Shown here: piece after piece, positions 51,140 to 61,410 of the stretch
Position numbering within the stretch: position 1 is the stretch's first letter
Layout of the letters: each line of letters opens with the position of its first letter
Assembly: GCA_012862575.1 (NCBI GenBank)
Contig: BLSF01000026.1
Location: 448,657-512,656 of the forward strand
Length of the DNA stretch: 64,000 bases
Source of the DNA: Parietichytrium sp. I65-24A
Taxonomy: Eukaryota; Sar; Bigyra; Thraustochytrida; Thraustochytriidae
Direction of reading: 5' to 3'
Notes under the pieces: model-generated
Seen by the model: only the letters and a program-made list of their open reading frames with translations
Databases searched by the model: none
Told to the model about the DNA's origin: nothing
Translations under genes and position numbers: made by a program

Positions 51140-53118
51140 GCAGGTCTCGTCTCCTGTCCCAGCTACCTCGTGTGTCTCCCCACACTTTCACAGAGTGTGG
51201 CCTTGCGTGCTCGCCTTCGCCGAGGCCAAGTGCTGCGTGCTAACTGCACCGGTCGCTGCCCTTCTGATAGTCAAGCCACTGCTTAATCTGCCTGAACCAC
51301 TGCCACCGCACAGTTTGTATTTGTTGTGCAACTCTCAGAGACAATGCACTTGGGTGCCTCGTACTGCCTGTGAGTACTGCACGGACATGCACAATCTTGT
51401 CCTCAACTGCAGCAATGGATTGCTTTTCTGCTCTGACAGTCGCTGCCTTAGTAAACACACGCAACTACGTGGCACCACGAGTTGCCGTTTCCCTTTTAAC
51501 TCTCTTGTCTCTCTTGTCTCTCTTTCTTGCTTTGCACTCTGTATTTCCGGCCCCTGAGTGCTCTGAGTATTGTGGCAGTTCCAAGTTGAAGAAAACAAAG
51601 GAAGAAACTGCGATCTAGTTGTCTCTCGTCTCTCTTGTTGCTCTCTTTGTCTCTCCGTTTCCTCACTTGCGCCAGTTATTTTGTTGGTTAGCAAAGAAAA
51701 ACAAAAAGAGGACAAAGTCAAAAGTGGATTGTGACTACTGCAACAGTATCCCAACATTAAGATAGTCTTAGTGAATCAGTAGAACGAAACAGTCAAAATT
51801 GCGACTACACACTCCCTCGCTAATAGTAACGTACTACTGCGCGAAGCGTGGCCAGTGAAGTACTTAATGCGGCTACCGCTTTGGTATGGTTCAGTAGGAC
51901 TGCGGGTAATTCGTGGCCCGCTCGGTTTGATTTTTTTGCTAGATGAAACTATGGGACGGGTTAGTGGGTTTCAACGGATGAATTTGTTTCTTCTTCACTG
52001 TCCATTATTGGCCTGTGAAGATCGTTGCTAAAAGAAAGAAAGAAAGAATAAATGAATGAATGAATGCATGGATGAATGAAAGACTCAACAGCCTCGGGTC
52101 TCGAAGAAGAGTGCAATCGTTGTCGTCATGGAGACGCAGCGAATGTCACCAGTCTGGCGAGAGCTTCCTTACTCTCCACAGCCTGCGCTCCAGATTTAGC
52201 CGCAGACAGCGCGTCACAGGGACCTCTATGATACATCAAAGGTGACATAACTCTGATACATTATGATACATTCCTCGCTCTAATACGAGCCGTGTTACGA
52301 GATAGGTTCCTTCGTTACGCCGACCTTCCCACGTCGGAAACATAACGTAGACGTTTTCGTGGCGAAGCTGGACACTAGTGACATTTAGTGACCGACGGTC
52401 AGCGTCTGACCGGCAGATTCTGTTACGTGAAAGGTTCTATCGTTACGCGCAATCTGACCTGAATGAATCTGAAGTGATAGAGAGACGATCCGGAGACAGA
52501 AGAGAGACAAGAGAAAGAAAACATGTGACGAAAGTGGTCGAAAAGGGCGAAACGACAAAGTGTGACAAAGTGCGAAAAGGCTTTCCCGACTCATTCATTA
52601 TTACAAGAAAAGGGCGAGCGACGCGAGGACATCAAGTCAAGCACGCCGTGCGGTTCATAGCAGAATAGGAAGACACTTGCGGACGAGTGGATACACAAGC
52701 GGACGAGGCTCACTCAGTGGAGCACGAGGATAGGTTTCAAAAAGGACTCGAGATTTGAATTCTTCCTTTAAAGGTTGTCTTGCCTTTGCGGCGTTGGGAT
52801 AATCGTGTGCAATTGGAGTAATTGGAGCAATACGTTGCGACGATACTCGATCGGCCGTGCGAAGCCAGTCTGGTTACATCGAATAGTTTTTCGGCGGGAG
52901 TCTGAAATAGAGGAGAACTTTCTCGTTGACGCGATTGATCCATTTGTCGATTGGTTGGTTCATTATTCATTAGTCAGAATTCACAGTCTTCTTTTGGGGT
53001 TTTCTGTGCCGACAGGGAGTGCTTTGGAACTCCCATTCATTGGTGAACCAGGTTTGTTTGGCGAAAGAAAGCCGGCGTGGATAGGGAACAGTTTTTGCCT
53101 CGAGAAAGTGGGAGGAAA
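51140..53118. other. Intergenic
   Basis: No gene is supported across 2 kb between divergent genes. It contains GAAA and GAAT arrays (52031-52078) and a diverged direct repeat, GTTACGagataGGTTCcttCGTTACGC at about 52293 with a similar copy at about 52421. CAGAATTCACAGTC occurs at about 52975-52988, 130 bp in front of the metalloprotease start. A 96-codon frame at 52378-52668 shows no motif. Confidence 0.5.
52031..52078. repeat. GAAA then GAAT microsatellite
   Basis: Three GAAA units run into about eight imperfect GAAT or GGAT units; non-coding. Confidence 0.85.
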
Positions 53119-55185
53119 ATGGGCCCGCGGAAGGAGGTGTTCGCGGTGTTCGCCCTGGGGCTGATGCTGCTTGCTGGAGTAGAGTATTACAGCTTTTTCC
53201 GGAATGTGGACTTGGTGGATTCTGTGCAAATGTCCCTGGACGGCGGGTACGAGGTGACGGAGATGGCGCCGCTCAATATCTCAGAGAGTATTGGGTACAC
53301 GCCAGACTTTGAGGAGTACAGGGGATGGCATCCTACTCGCAGAAAGGCTCTCGCCAAAGTTAGATTTGACACAGAGTCAGATTCCGGCCGGATGGGCGAG
53401 TTCCCGTACGCCTCTCCGCAGTTTGACGACCCAGGCGAGGAGTATCTTCCGTTTCGAGAAGACCTAGTTGCGGCAAAATACAACGGCACGGCGAGGCTCG
53501 TGTACGACATCAGCGTGATCAGGCTCACAGACGATTTTGGGATGATCGATGACCCGTACAAGCCTGAGGAGCTCGAAGAATTTTTCCAAATTGTAGTGGA
53601 TATATTTGCAGAAGGGAATGTCTATGTCCGCATCAGCAGAGAAGATTTGGCCAACACGTACGCGTTATCGCGTAAACGATCCTTAGAGTCACTCGCGTAT
53701 GTCGAGGGCCCGGACTTGGCCGAGAGTGTGTTTTACAAGGAAGGTTCGCAGGGGATGAGTAAGAACATCCGCGACTACAATGAATGGTACGCACAAGAAT
53801 ACAAGAAGGAGTACCCTTTCGCGGTCATCGGGGCAAAGGCCAAACACACTGGCCAGCTCAAAAAGCCAGGTGCAACTGCGGCAAAGTACGACTTCAATCG
53901 CAATCTCATCGAGTGGGTCGTAGGTTTCCCGCACCTCTTGACACCGTGGGAGATCTACCACACGACTCCAATGTTTCCGTTGTATGTGTTTCACGGAATG
54001 AATGGCGAGTGTCGTGGTGGACGAATCACGGGACGCACAGGATCCTGCTGGCTGCCCCCGAAGCAGATTTACGACAAGACGACCGGAGAATTCGTCAAGA
54101 CTATGAGCTGCAGGCGCTTCGTGAGCGGGTTGCGTTCCCGGTTGAAGATGAAGCAAGATGAGGTGTACATGCGCAATTCCGAAAAGAGGTCAATGTACGG
54201 CGCCGGAGCAGCGCGGATGTGGGCGCATGAACTCGGCCACTCGCTTGGCCTTCACCACCCTGCTTCCAGCTGCAACCACGCCGCTGCTTGGAGTGATAAT
54301 AACCTGATGCTTCAGCAGCGCCACGTGGGGCTCAAAGGCGTGGGCTGTCCAAAGACGCCTGCCGAGGATCAAGCCCAAGGGGTGGCATGGACTGATAAAC
54401 AGTGGCAAAAGGTGCGCGGCTTTATCAGAGTCAGGGACATCAAACCTAGCCCAACGTTGCCAGGGGGCGTTACCGTCGGGGAGTCCACGATGCAAATGGG
54501 CGTGAAGACGGAGCAAGTGTTTCGCCGATTTTCCTTCAATCGTTCGCCTATGATTGGCTCTGGTAAGCGTGTAAGCCGCGAAGATTGCAAATTGCCGTCT
54601 TCCACCATTGTGTTTACTCGTCTACCCAGTCCGCGAGCTGGAATGGTTCACCGGCTCCGTTGGCTCCCTTCGCACTGGAAGTCGGAGGCATACAACATTA
54701 TTGTCATGGTGGTGAGTGCTCCAGAGGACATGGACGCTTCCAGTAAGGTGTCATTTGAGGTGATAAGTCGCTCAGAGCCGATCGCAGTCAACCCGCAACG
54801 CCAGAAGGTTCACTACGAGATTGACCTTCCATCTCCTCTGAATATTGAACCTGGGCAGTTTGTAGCGCTGGCTACTGAGGATGGGACCTCACTTGCGATC
54901 GACCAGCAACTGTACGCCTCCGACCGAGTACTCTACGGCGATATCAGCGGAAAGCTACCCACGGATGGGCCAAGCATCCACGATTCTATGATGCAGTGGG
55001 CAGAAACCAAGCTGTCGTACCCCACGGTGTTACTTTCGAGGCACGACAGGGACCACTTTCATTATTCCAGCGCCAAGCCAGACCTTTCGAGCAATATTCT
55101 CGAGGCTCGAAAAGCTCCAGCAGCAAAGAAGGAGGAATGGTGCCTGCCCCTAATCTTCAATTTTGACGTTGTGCCTGCGGCATAA
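53119..55185 (+). CDS. Membrane-anchored metzincin zinc metalloprotease
   Basis: The 688-residue protein has a hydrophobic stretch at about 7-24 (VFAVFALGLMLLAGVEYY) that acts as signal peptide or type II anchor, so the rest is lumenal or extracellular. The zinc site reads HELGHSLGLHH with His370, Glu371, His374 and His380, the HExxHxxGxxH form of metzincins. A likely Met-turn follows in DNNLMLQQR. A cysteine-bearing stretch (CRGGRITGRTGSC) precedes it. The C-terminal 250 residues look beta-rich and may be a binding module. The gametolysin (M11) or astacin-like families are candidates, but I cannot choose. ATG at 53119 is the first in frame. No intron is needed. Confidence 0.85.
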   Translation: MGPRKEVFAVFALGLMLLAGVEYYSFFRNVDLVDSVQMSLDGGYEVTEMAPLNISESIGYTPDFEEYRGWHPTRRKALAKVRFDTESDSGRMGEFPYASPQFDDPGEEYLPFREDLVAAKYNGTARLVYDISVIRLTDDFGMIDDPYKPEELEEFFQIVVDIFAEGNVYVRISREDLANTYALSRKRSLESLAYVEGPDLAESVFYKEGSQGMSKNIRDYNEWYAQEYKKEYPFAVIGAKAKHTGQLKKPGATAAKYDFNRNLIEWVVGFPHLLTPWEIYHTTPMFPLYVFHGMNGECRGGRITGRTGSCWLPPKQIYDKTTGEFVKTMSCRRFVSGLRSRLKMKQDEVYMRNSEKRSMYGAGAARMWAHELGHSLGLHHPASSCNHAAAWSDNNLMLQQRHVGLKGVGCPKTPAEDQAQGVAWTDKQWQKVRGFIRVRDIKPSPTLPGGVTVGESTMQMGVKTEQVFRRFSFNRSPMIGSGKRVSREDCKLPSSTIVFTRLPSPRAGMVHRLRWLPSHWKSEAYNIIVMVVSAPEDMDASSKVSFEVISRSEPIAVNPQRQKVHYEIDLPSPLNIEPGQFVALATEDGTSLAIDQQLYASDRVLYGDISGKLPTDGPSIHDSMMQWAETKLSYPTVLLSRHDRDHFHYSSAKPDLSSNILEARKAPAAKKEEWCLPLIFNFDVVPAA

Positions 55186-55563
55186 TCTCCCACAATCCTT
55201 CATCGGGGTTCTCTATGTGTGCCTGCATGCTTGTTTTTCATTTCTTGTTATTCGCTCTGATTGTGAAGTTGCTTTGCATTGATTTGATTTGCTGTGCTTT
55301 CTTTCTTTCTTTCTTCTCAAGCCATCATTTTTTGGATATTCCTCCAGGAGGAAACAAAGGAAAGAAAAGGAAAATGTATACCTTTCAAGTTCTGCGTGAT
55401 TCATATGATTTACTGTTACACTTCATTCATTCATGTATACATACATCGACGAACATGGCGATTATGCTTTTTTCTCCTTTCTCGTGTCTCTATAACCCAC
55501 GTTGATCGAGTCCAAACCAATTCGTCGAAGAGGAAAAAAAGAAAGAAAAAGACTCTGCTGGCC
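55186..55563. other. Convergent 3' intergenic space
   Basis: The 378 bp between two stop codons carry a CTTT microsatellite at 55297-55315 and no gene. Confidence 0.6.
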
Positions 55564-57414
55564 CTAAGCAGTCTCGGGCTCCTCAGTGTCCCATCCTACG
55601 TAGCTCTCCAGAATGGTCTCCACCAAGTGCAGCGGCAGCTGGATAGTCTTTGTTTGTACAGGTTTTGCAGGTGGCGCTTGTCGAATCGACAAGTTGCACG
55701 AATCATCCTGGGGAAATCGCATCGTTTCGAACGAGCGATCCATCTCGTGTGGAGAGCCGCTTTGCTCGCTGCAGGAGTCTTCCGTGCAAGGCGAAGAGAA
55801 CAACGAGCTCGGGGAGCTCAGGGACCTCGAGTGGCCTGTTCGAGCCGCAGGCTCATCTACTGGAGATTCGTCCTGCTCGTCGGACTTGCAGGTAATAGTG
55901 ATGGTGGCGAAGGTTTCCAGCAGAGGCTTCTTAGAAATTAAAAAGCGCGCTAGATGCGCTTCGGCAACGCGATTGGAGTCGTAGACGTTTGGCTCCTCGG
56001 CGGCAACATTGAATGCGACGCGAGCCGTGTCCGCCCCGCTAATCGCCACCTGTGCCGGATCTAGCTGCCCCACGAAAATTCCGCCTCCAAAAGACTGTCC
56101 CACGTGGCCAGCTGGCCAGCCCCACGGGTGTCGGCCGCCCCTGCCGCCCACGCACTGATTCCTCCGTATCTCGCAGTCTCGCACGACCAGAGACCCGCCG
56201 TGAAGGCAGCACACCGCGCCGCCAAAAGCGCCGCCGCCGCCTCCCGCGGACCCCGAGCTCGCTCCGGGAACGCCGCCATCGCCGCCGCCCCAACCTGCTT
56301 TACCGGGCTTTCCAGTAGCCTCGAAACCTCCGAGGGTTTTGGCCCCTGCGCCTCCACCGCCGCCGCCCCACGCTCCTGAACCTCCATCGCTTCCGCTCAC
56401 ACCGCTGGACCCGCCGCCACCGCCAGAGCACCCGGTGAACGCCAAATGCTGCGCCAAATGCTGAATTGCTGGGCGCCTTTGCACTTGCTCGTTGCCGTGG
56501 TCAGCGTGCATCACCATTCTATCCTTTGTGACTTTTCTATCGCCATTACCATTACGATTGCCATTGCCATTGCCATTGCCATTGGAGGCGGCATGGCCAT
56601 CAGCAATACTGTTGACGATGCTGGCGCGATTGCGCTTGTCCTCGCGGTACAAGGCCGCCATTGCCGACAACGGGTCGGCAGCATTGGATCCCGATGAGCC
56701 ATTGGCACCGCCATTGCCACCGCTTGCGCCGGCGCCCCTGCCCCCTTGGCCCACGTAGCGGCCCCTGTGCGGGTTGGCGTCGCCACCGTTGCCGCCTAGC
56801 GCAATGTTCGCGGTGAGAGAGCAGCGCTGCAGCGAGACGTGGCCGCCGTCACTAAAGATGGCACCGCCACATGCTCCCTGGCCACCACCACCGCCGCCGC
56901 CGCCATTTTCGCCGCCAGTTTGTCCTGCGAGTCCTGAAGCTTCGCAGTTGGCGATCGAGCAGTCCTCCATGATCAGCCTTCCGCCGCGGCCCACGGCCAC
57001 GCAGCCGCCGAACGAGCCTTTCACCTTGCCGCCAGAGAGCGCCACGCCCGTCATGCGCAGCGTGCCGAGCACCGTGAAGAAGCGGAACGCGCAGCACGCA
57101 GCGCCGCGGGAGATGCTAGCGCCGTTGCCCACCAGGAGCACATGGCAGCCGGCCGGGATCGCAGGGAACGCGTCGTCCGGTCCGTGCGAGACGCGGGTCA
57201 CTTGGTACGCGCCGCGTGATGCCAGCTCGATCACCCCGCCGCCGCGCTCCACTGCCCACTGCACGGCGTTCGCGAGACCGCCGACATCGCCGTCATGCAC
57301 CAACTTGCGCTCCGAGGCGGGAGACGCCTTGCGTGGCGACGATGCTAAGCCCGAGGGCGACCACGACTGCGCTTTTGCCTCCAGGCGATCGACGCCCGCC
57401 ACCGTCATCATCAT
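55564..57414 (-). CDS. Glycine-rich parallel-beta-helix-like protein
   Basis: The 616-residue intronless product has repeated short turns typical of right-handed beta helices: GGVIELASRGAYQV, HVLLVGNGASI, FGGCVAVGRGGRLIMEDCSI, GGAIFSDGGHVSLQRCSL, and near residue 440 FGGAVCCLHGGSLVVRDCEI and FGGGIFVG. These GG-x-I/V and DCxI patterns resemble polymorphic-membrane or pectate-lyase-like repeats. Between the two halves is an insert of glycine, asparagine and serine runs with an NG dipeptide array. The C-terminal 120 residues are polar. No signal peptide is seen at MMMTVAGVDRL, so the site of action is unclear. The start is the first of three ATG codons, at 57414. The DNA is clearly more GC-rich than its flanks. 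Function unknown. Confidence 0.7.
   Translation of the reverse strand: MMMTVAGVDRLEAKAQSWSPSGLASSPRKASPASERKLVHDGDVGGLANAVQWAVERGGGVIELASRGAYQVTRVSHGPDDAFPAIPAGCHVLLVGNGASISRGAACCAFRFFTVLGTLRMTGVALSGGKVKGSFGGCVAVGRGGRLIMEDCSIANCEASGLAGQTGGENGGGGGGGGQGACGGAIFSDGGHVSLQRCSLTANIALGGNGGDANPHRGRYVGQGGRGAGASGGNGGANGSSGSNAADPLSAMAALYREDKRNRASIVNSIADGHAASNGNGNGNGNRNGNGDRKVTKDRMVMHADHGNEQVQRRPAIQHLAQHLAFTGCSGGGGGSSGVSGSDGGSGAWGGGGGGAGAKTLGGFEATGKPGKAGWGGGDGGVPGASSGSAGGGGGAFGGAVCCLHGGSLVVRDCEIRRNQCVGGRGGRHPWGWPAGHVGQSFGGGIFVGQLDPAQVAISGADTARVAFNVAAEEPNVYDSNRVAEAHLARFLISKKPLLETFATITITCKSDEQDESPVDEPAARTGHSRSLSSPSSLFSSPCTEDSCSEQSGSPHEMDRSFETMRFPQDDSCNLSIRQAPPAKPVQTKTIQLPLHLVETILESYVGWDTEEPETA
56541..56584. 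repeat. GCCATT hexamer array inside the glycine-rich gene
   Basis: Seven GCCATT-like units (sense strand AATGGC) encode an alternating Asn-Gly tract. Its length is likely to vary between strains because hexamer changes keep the reading frame. Confidence 0.9.
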
Positions 57415-58450
57415 CCTCCGCAGAGACACTGACACTCTTTCAAATCAAAATAGAATGAAACACACCTTCAAATTGAACTTGAGCTTGACACCTTGAGAAT
57501 GGATTCAGCCGCCGCGCGAGAAACGGGATCTCTCTCTCTCTCTCTCTCCACTTGTGCTAATCCAAGTCCGACAAATGAATGAAACACACGCTCTCTGCGA
57601 CTTGCCAGCGTCCAATTTCCAACTTCCAACTTCCAATTTCCAATTTCCAACTTTCAACTTCGAAATGGAAATTTAAGCACCTCCGTCTTCGTCCCCTTCC
57701 CGTCCGCGCAGACAAACTGTCAAACAGACAGACAAATCAACCAATCAACGAAGCAAACAAGCAAGCAAATAAGCAAATAAGCAACTAAGCAAGCGAGACA
57801 CTTGCTCTTGCTTGCCACTCTTCAGCAGTCCCCGCGTCCCAAGCAATACGCCGAGCCCTATAACGAGTGCCGTGAACCTGCGCTGAACCCAGTCGCAAAT
57901 TTGCCGAGCGCGTCCCACTCCCTATGTCTCCCTATTATTTTCCTAGTATCTTCCAATTCGCCGAGCGCGTCCCACTCGTTATCCAATTTGCCGAAACGGC
58001 GACTCGGATTGTCGAAACGGGCGTACTCCGCGTTCGGTAGGAGTATATGGCATAAACTGTAGAGCTGAGGTGTTTCTTCCGTCTCCATGTCCCCGTTCAA
58101 CTGAACCACTAGGAGTGGTTAGGCGAGGGAGTAATGAGGGATGTCCCAGGCTCGCTCGATATAATTTATTCAAAGTTCAGTTTTTAGGCTTTGTTAGCGA
58201 TTATGGGTAGTAGTGTTCGGAGATCTTTACTATGGCTGCTAGGGTCATCTATGGTCATCTAGGGTCAGCTCGATTGCAAAGGCTTTGTGTCACTGTTGGT
58301 TAGTAACTTAAGTAGAATAGTTTTGCGAAACTGGGAGTGACGTTCGGTGTGAAAATCAATGTGCGAAGGCGGGAGGAGCGCTCTGATGCGAAATTAGAGT
58401 GCTCTTGTATTTTCTCAAATTCCAATTTTCCCGTTTGTATAATTTTGTAT
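57415..58450. other. Intergenic, repeat-rich
   Basis: No gene is supported. It holds a TCCAATT/TCCAACT array at 57611-57661, a GCAA/ACAA array at 57721-57795, and an 18-bp direct repeat, GCCGAGCGCGTCCCACTC, at 57903-57920 and 57960-57977. Confidence 0.6.
57611..57661. repeat. TTCCAAT/TTCCAAC heptamer array
   Basis: About seven imperfect heptamers (complement GTTGGAA or ATTGGAA), 200-250 bp upstream of the start codon of the glycine-rich gene. Confidence 0.85.
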
Positions 58451-58459
58451 GCCTGACTT

Positions 58460-59620
58460 CTGAATTACCTTCAGAACCTTGAAATCCAGTCTGAACAGAG
58501 TTGCTATGCTCGTCAATGATCTGCGCGGAGGTAATCTCTCACTTGACGAAGCCAAACAGTTGCATGACTTGGTCGTCACCGCTTACCAAAAGTTTTACAG
58601 TGAGGAGCACTGGAGGAATATTTTCAAGCGAGACATGACCAAAATTAATGACAAACGCGTGAGCAAACGGATTCACCAGCGCACTTTGGATCACCTCAGA
58701 CGCGTACATACACTGGCGATGACGGGGATATGTCTATTCGGACCAAAACGCCATTGGTCCACGAGTTCATTGAGAAGGACGGCCATAGTATCGATCTGGG
58801 AAAGAGCCTCCTCGAGCTTGCCGAAACCTAACTTTGACCGCGCTTGGAGAGGGCAAGGTGTTTGTGCCTTCCATCGTTATCGACGCGTTCTGCAGCACGA
58901 CTATGGTGCTCCCGAAAGGTGTCCTCTCGCCTTTCGACTACTCATGGGAGATCGTGGAGTCTGTCGCGATGGACTCGCTTAAAAGCAGATGGAACTCGAT
59001 CTGGTATGCTACTGATAGCTCCCCAAGCGAAATCAACGTCCAAGACCTTCGGCCTAGCGCGTTGTTCAATTCGGAATCTCCAGCGCGTTGTTCAATTCGG
59101 AATCTCCAGCATTTCAAAGCTCCTTCAATATTACTGTTGACAAAAGTGAGCGTCCTTGCGGACCTCTTGAAAAAGACGGCTCGGCCACGAAGTTTTGAAC
59201 AGGAGTGGATGGTAAGGGAAATTAGGTGCAGCTGGAGGATCGTAAGCTGGTCATGATGCGCAAAAATGAGACAGGAAACGATGGCGCTGTGCTGTTCAAA
59301 CCTGTCGCTTAACTGAACCAAACCAAGAGCATGGACATTCTGGCCGATAGGAGAAGTACGGTGACCCAAGGTGCAGTGAATGAGCTTGTGCGGCGCCAAC
59401 AGAATGCCATTGGCAGATTTGCGTTTGACACCGGTGCAACCGAGCGTGTGCACGATCTATTCACGAATTGTAAGCAGGGACCAGCACTCAAAGCCGAAGA
59501 TCTCCAAAGAACACTTTGTTGACAACGTTTGACGATTTTGAAGAGGTCGTTGGCCCATTGCTCGCGGTCACTCGCGAGTTGTTCGAAGAGCTGACCTCAA
59601 ATCATGAGCGAAAACTATTG
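58460..59620 (+). pseudogene. Decayed protein-coding region, family not recognised
   Basis: Three frames in turn show protein-like sequence on the plus strand. The first part is helical and charged (LSLDEAKQLHDLVVTAYQKF; HWRNIFKRDMTKINDKRV), a middle part reads VFVPSIVIDAFCSTTMVLPK, and a later part reads VNELVRRQQNAIGRFAFDTG. Amino-acid make-up is more like coding than the surrounding repeats, but the coding frame is interrupted several times and no intact gene remains. I cannot assign a family; it could be an old host gene copy or a remnant of a mobile or viral element. No terminal repeats or transposase were seen around it. Confidence 0.5.
59056..59107. repeat. Exact 26-bp tandem pair
   Basis: Two identical head-to-tail 26-bp copies beginning AGCGCGTTGTTC. 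Perfect identity suggests a recent local duplication. Confidence 0.9.
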
Positions 59621-60320
59621 AACCAATTACGTCTATCCAGTTCTCATCCGCCGCCATGAATTGGTTTTCTTTTACGGTGTGTCAATCGATGAAAACCCTC
59701 GCGTCATTAATTTAGCTTTTTCCAACTTGATCAAAACTCCGGTTCCGAATGGTCCCGATCTATGAATGGGTTCCAGTGCAGGTAGGGTTTGCTTACGCTA
59801 CACTCGTTACCTCGTGGCTACAATGGCAATATAGTACTAGTGTTCATTACATTGTCAAAGTGCCAAGCGCCCCCCACCACCACGGGGCCTCACAGTATTC
59901 TCAGTGTAAAAGTCATAACAAATGATTAAGTTGACAAAGCGCTTTGTCAAGTTAACAGTCAGGTCTTGCGCGAGCACATGTGCGACAAGTTACTCAGTTT
60001 ACTGTGCGATCGATGCATGTGCGACCGTACTGACGGTGAGAGCACGTAAGACTCGAGTAACAGTTTTACAGTTGGCAGTGCTGGAACTGCTTGCTCCTGC
60101 CTTGCATGCCTGCAAACAACAACTACGAAAGAGTAGAAAGTAGGAGGGAGGGAGTAGAAAGTAGAAAGCTGTCGCAGCTACAAAAGTGTGGTCAATTGGC
60201 CGACTAGACCGGTCTCACTCACAACTCTCACTACCAGCGCAATCCCCCCCGTTTTCCCCGCCAGTCGAGTTCTAAAATGGTTGTAAAATACGAGTTGCAT
60301 TGTCAGTGAGGAGAGACCCG

Positions 60321-60386
60321 GAGGGAAAAAGGGAAGGAAAGAAGGGAAGGAAGGAAGGAAGGAAGGAAGGAAGGAAAAGGAGAGGG
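60321..60386. repeat. GAAGG/GGAA polypurine array
   Basis: About 65 bp of nearly pure purine on the plus strand, mostly GGAA units. Confidence 0.9.
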
Positions 60387-60752
60387 AGGCGCTCCTCACA
60401 AGTGCAGCGCTGGTCGTCTCTTCTTCTGGCTTCCGAGAGGAGTTTGCTCAAGACCCGTGAGATTGAGAGTAAGATTGGGAGTGAGAGTGAGAGTGAGAGG
60501 GAATAGAACAGATCTGCAGCATCTGAATTCTGAAAAAAGTCGGGCTTCGGGCGTCTCGATTTTTGCATTCTTCATAAACATTCATAAACTGTATTTGTTT
60601 TCCTTGCCAACTGAATGAAAACTTGACACAAGCTGTCCTTGGAAAACAGAGAAAAAGTGCGGTGGGAGGCTTTTCGAGGGAGATGGATCCGAGAAAACAA
60701 AACGACGACCAGAGGAGGAGAGGAGAAGGCGGAGAGAAGGCAAGGCCGAAAC

Positions 60753-60817
60753 TTTTTCTTTCTTTCTTTCTTACTTTCTTTCTTTCTTTCTTTCTTTCTT
60801 TCCCTCCTTCCTTCCCC
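60753..60817. repeat. CTTT polypyrimidine array
   Basis: About 65 bp of nearly pure pyrimidine on the plus strand, CTTT units with one interruption, running into CCTT units. Confidence 0.9.
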
Positions 60818-61350
60818 AATGTTGCAAAGGACGGGAGGGAGAAACGCGCATGGCTAAGCTAGGCTGTGACGATCTGTGACGTTGAAGTAATTGCAAGCGC
60901 AAGTGCAACTGGACGCGGACAAACGAGTACTAAGATAAGAAAGAAAACGTTGAACTTGTTACACGGAACATGGGGCGAATGCTTGAGGGTTACAAGTCAT
61001 CGGCGAGGCACATCCAGTCGCAGCGTTTTCGCTAGGCAAACGCGGGCAAGATTGAATCTTTCTTTCTTTTGTTTTTGTTTTGTCCGGGAAACTCTGTTTA
61101 CTAAATTTCTAAAATCAGTCGCTTCGAGCCAACGATCAAAGCTTGCCCTCCTTTCGTCCTTCCTCCTTCCTCCCTTCCCTCCTTCGCGTAGCACTGTGGC
61201 TTGTGGCGTACAAGTCGCCGTCTCTCCAGCTGCGGAGCTCGGAAGGAAACGTTGAGACGGTGAGAGCTTTGGCTGAGAAGCGAAGGCTGTCCTTTAAAAG
61301 TGCTAATGGCTGTGCCCCAACTTGTGAACTGTAAAAAGTTGTGCTCACGG

Positions 61351-61410
61351 AGAAAAAGAAAAAGAAAAAGAAAAGAAAAGAAAAGAAAAGAAAAGAAAAG
61401 AAAAGAAAGT
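61351..61410. repeat. AAAAG polypurine array
   Basis: About twelve AAAAG or AAAAAG units on the plus strand. Confidence 0.9.

Noticed and set aside
52378-52668. 96-codon plus-strand frame rich in arginine and glutamate
   Set aside because: Built on GA-rich low-complexity sequence; no domain or similarity seen.
56511-56786. Methionine- and alanine-rich frame in the glycine-rich gene
   Set aside because: Alternative reading of the hexamer array; the beta-helix frame is longer and has repeat structure.
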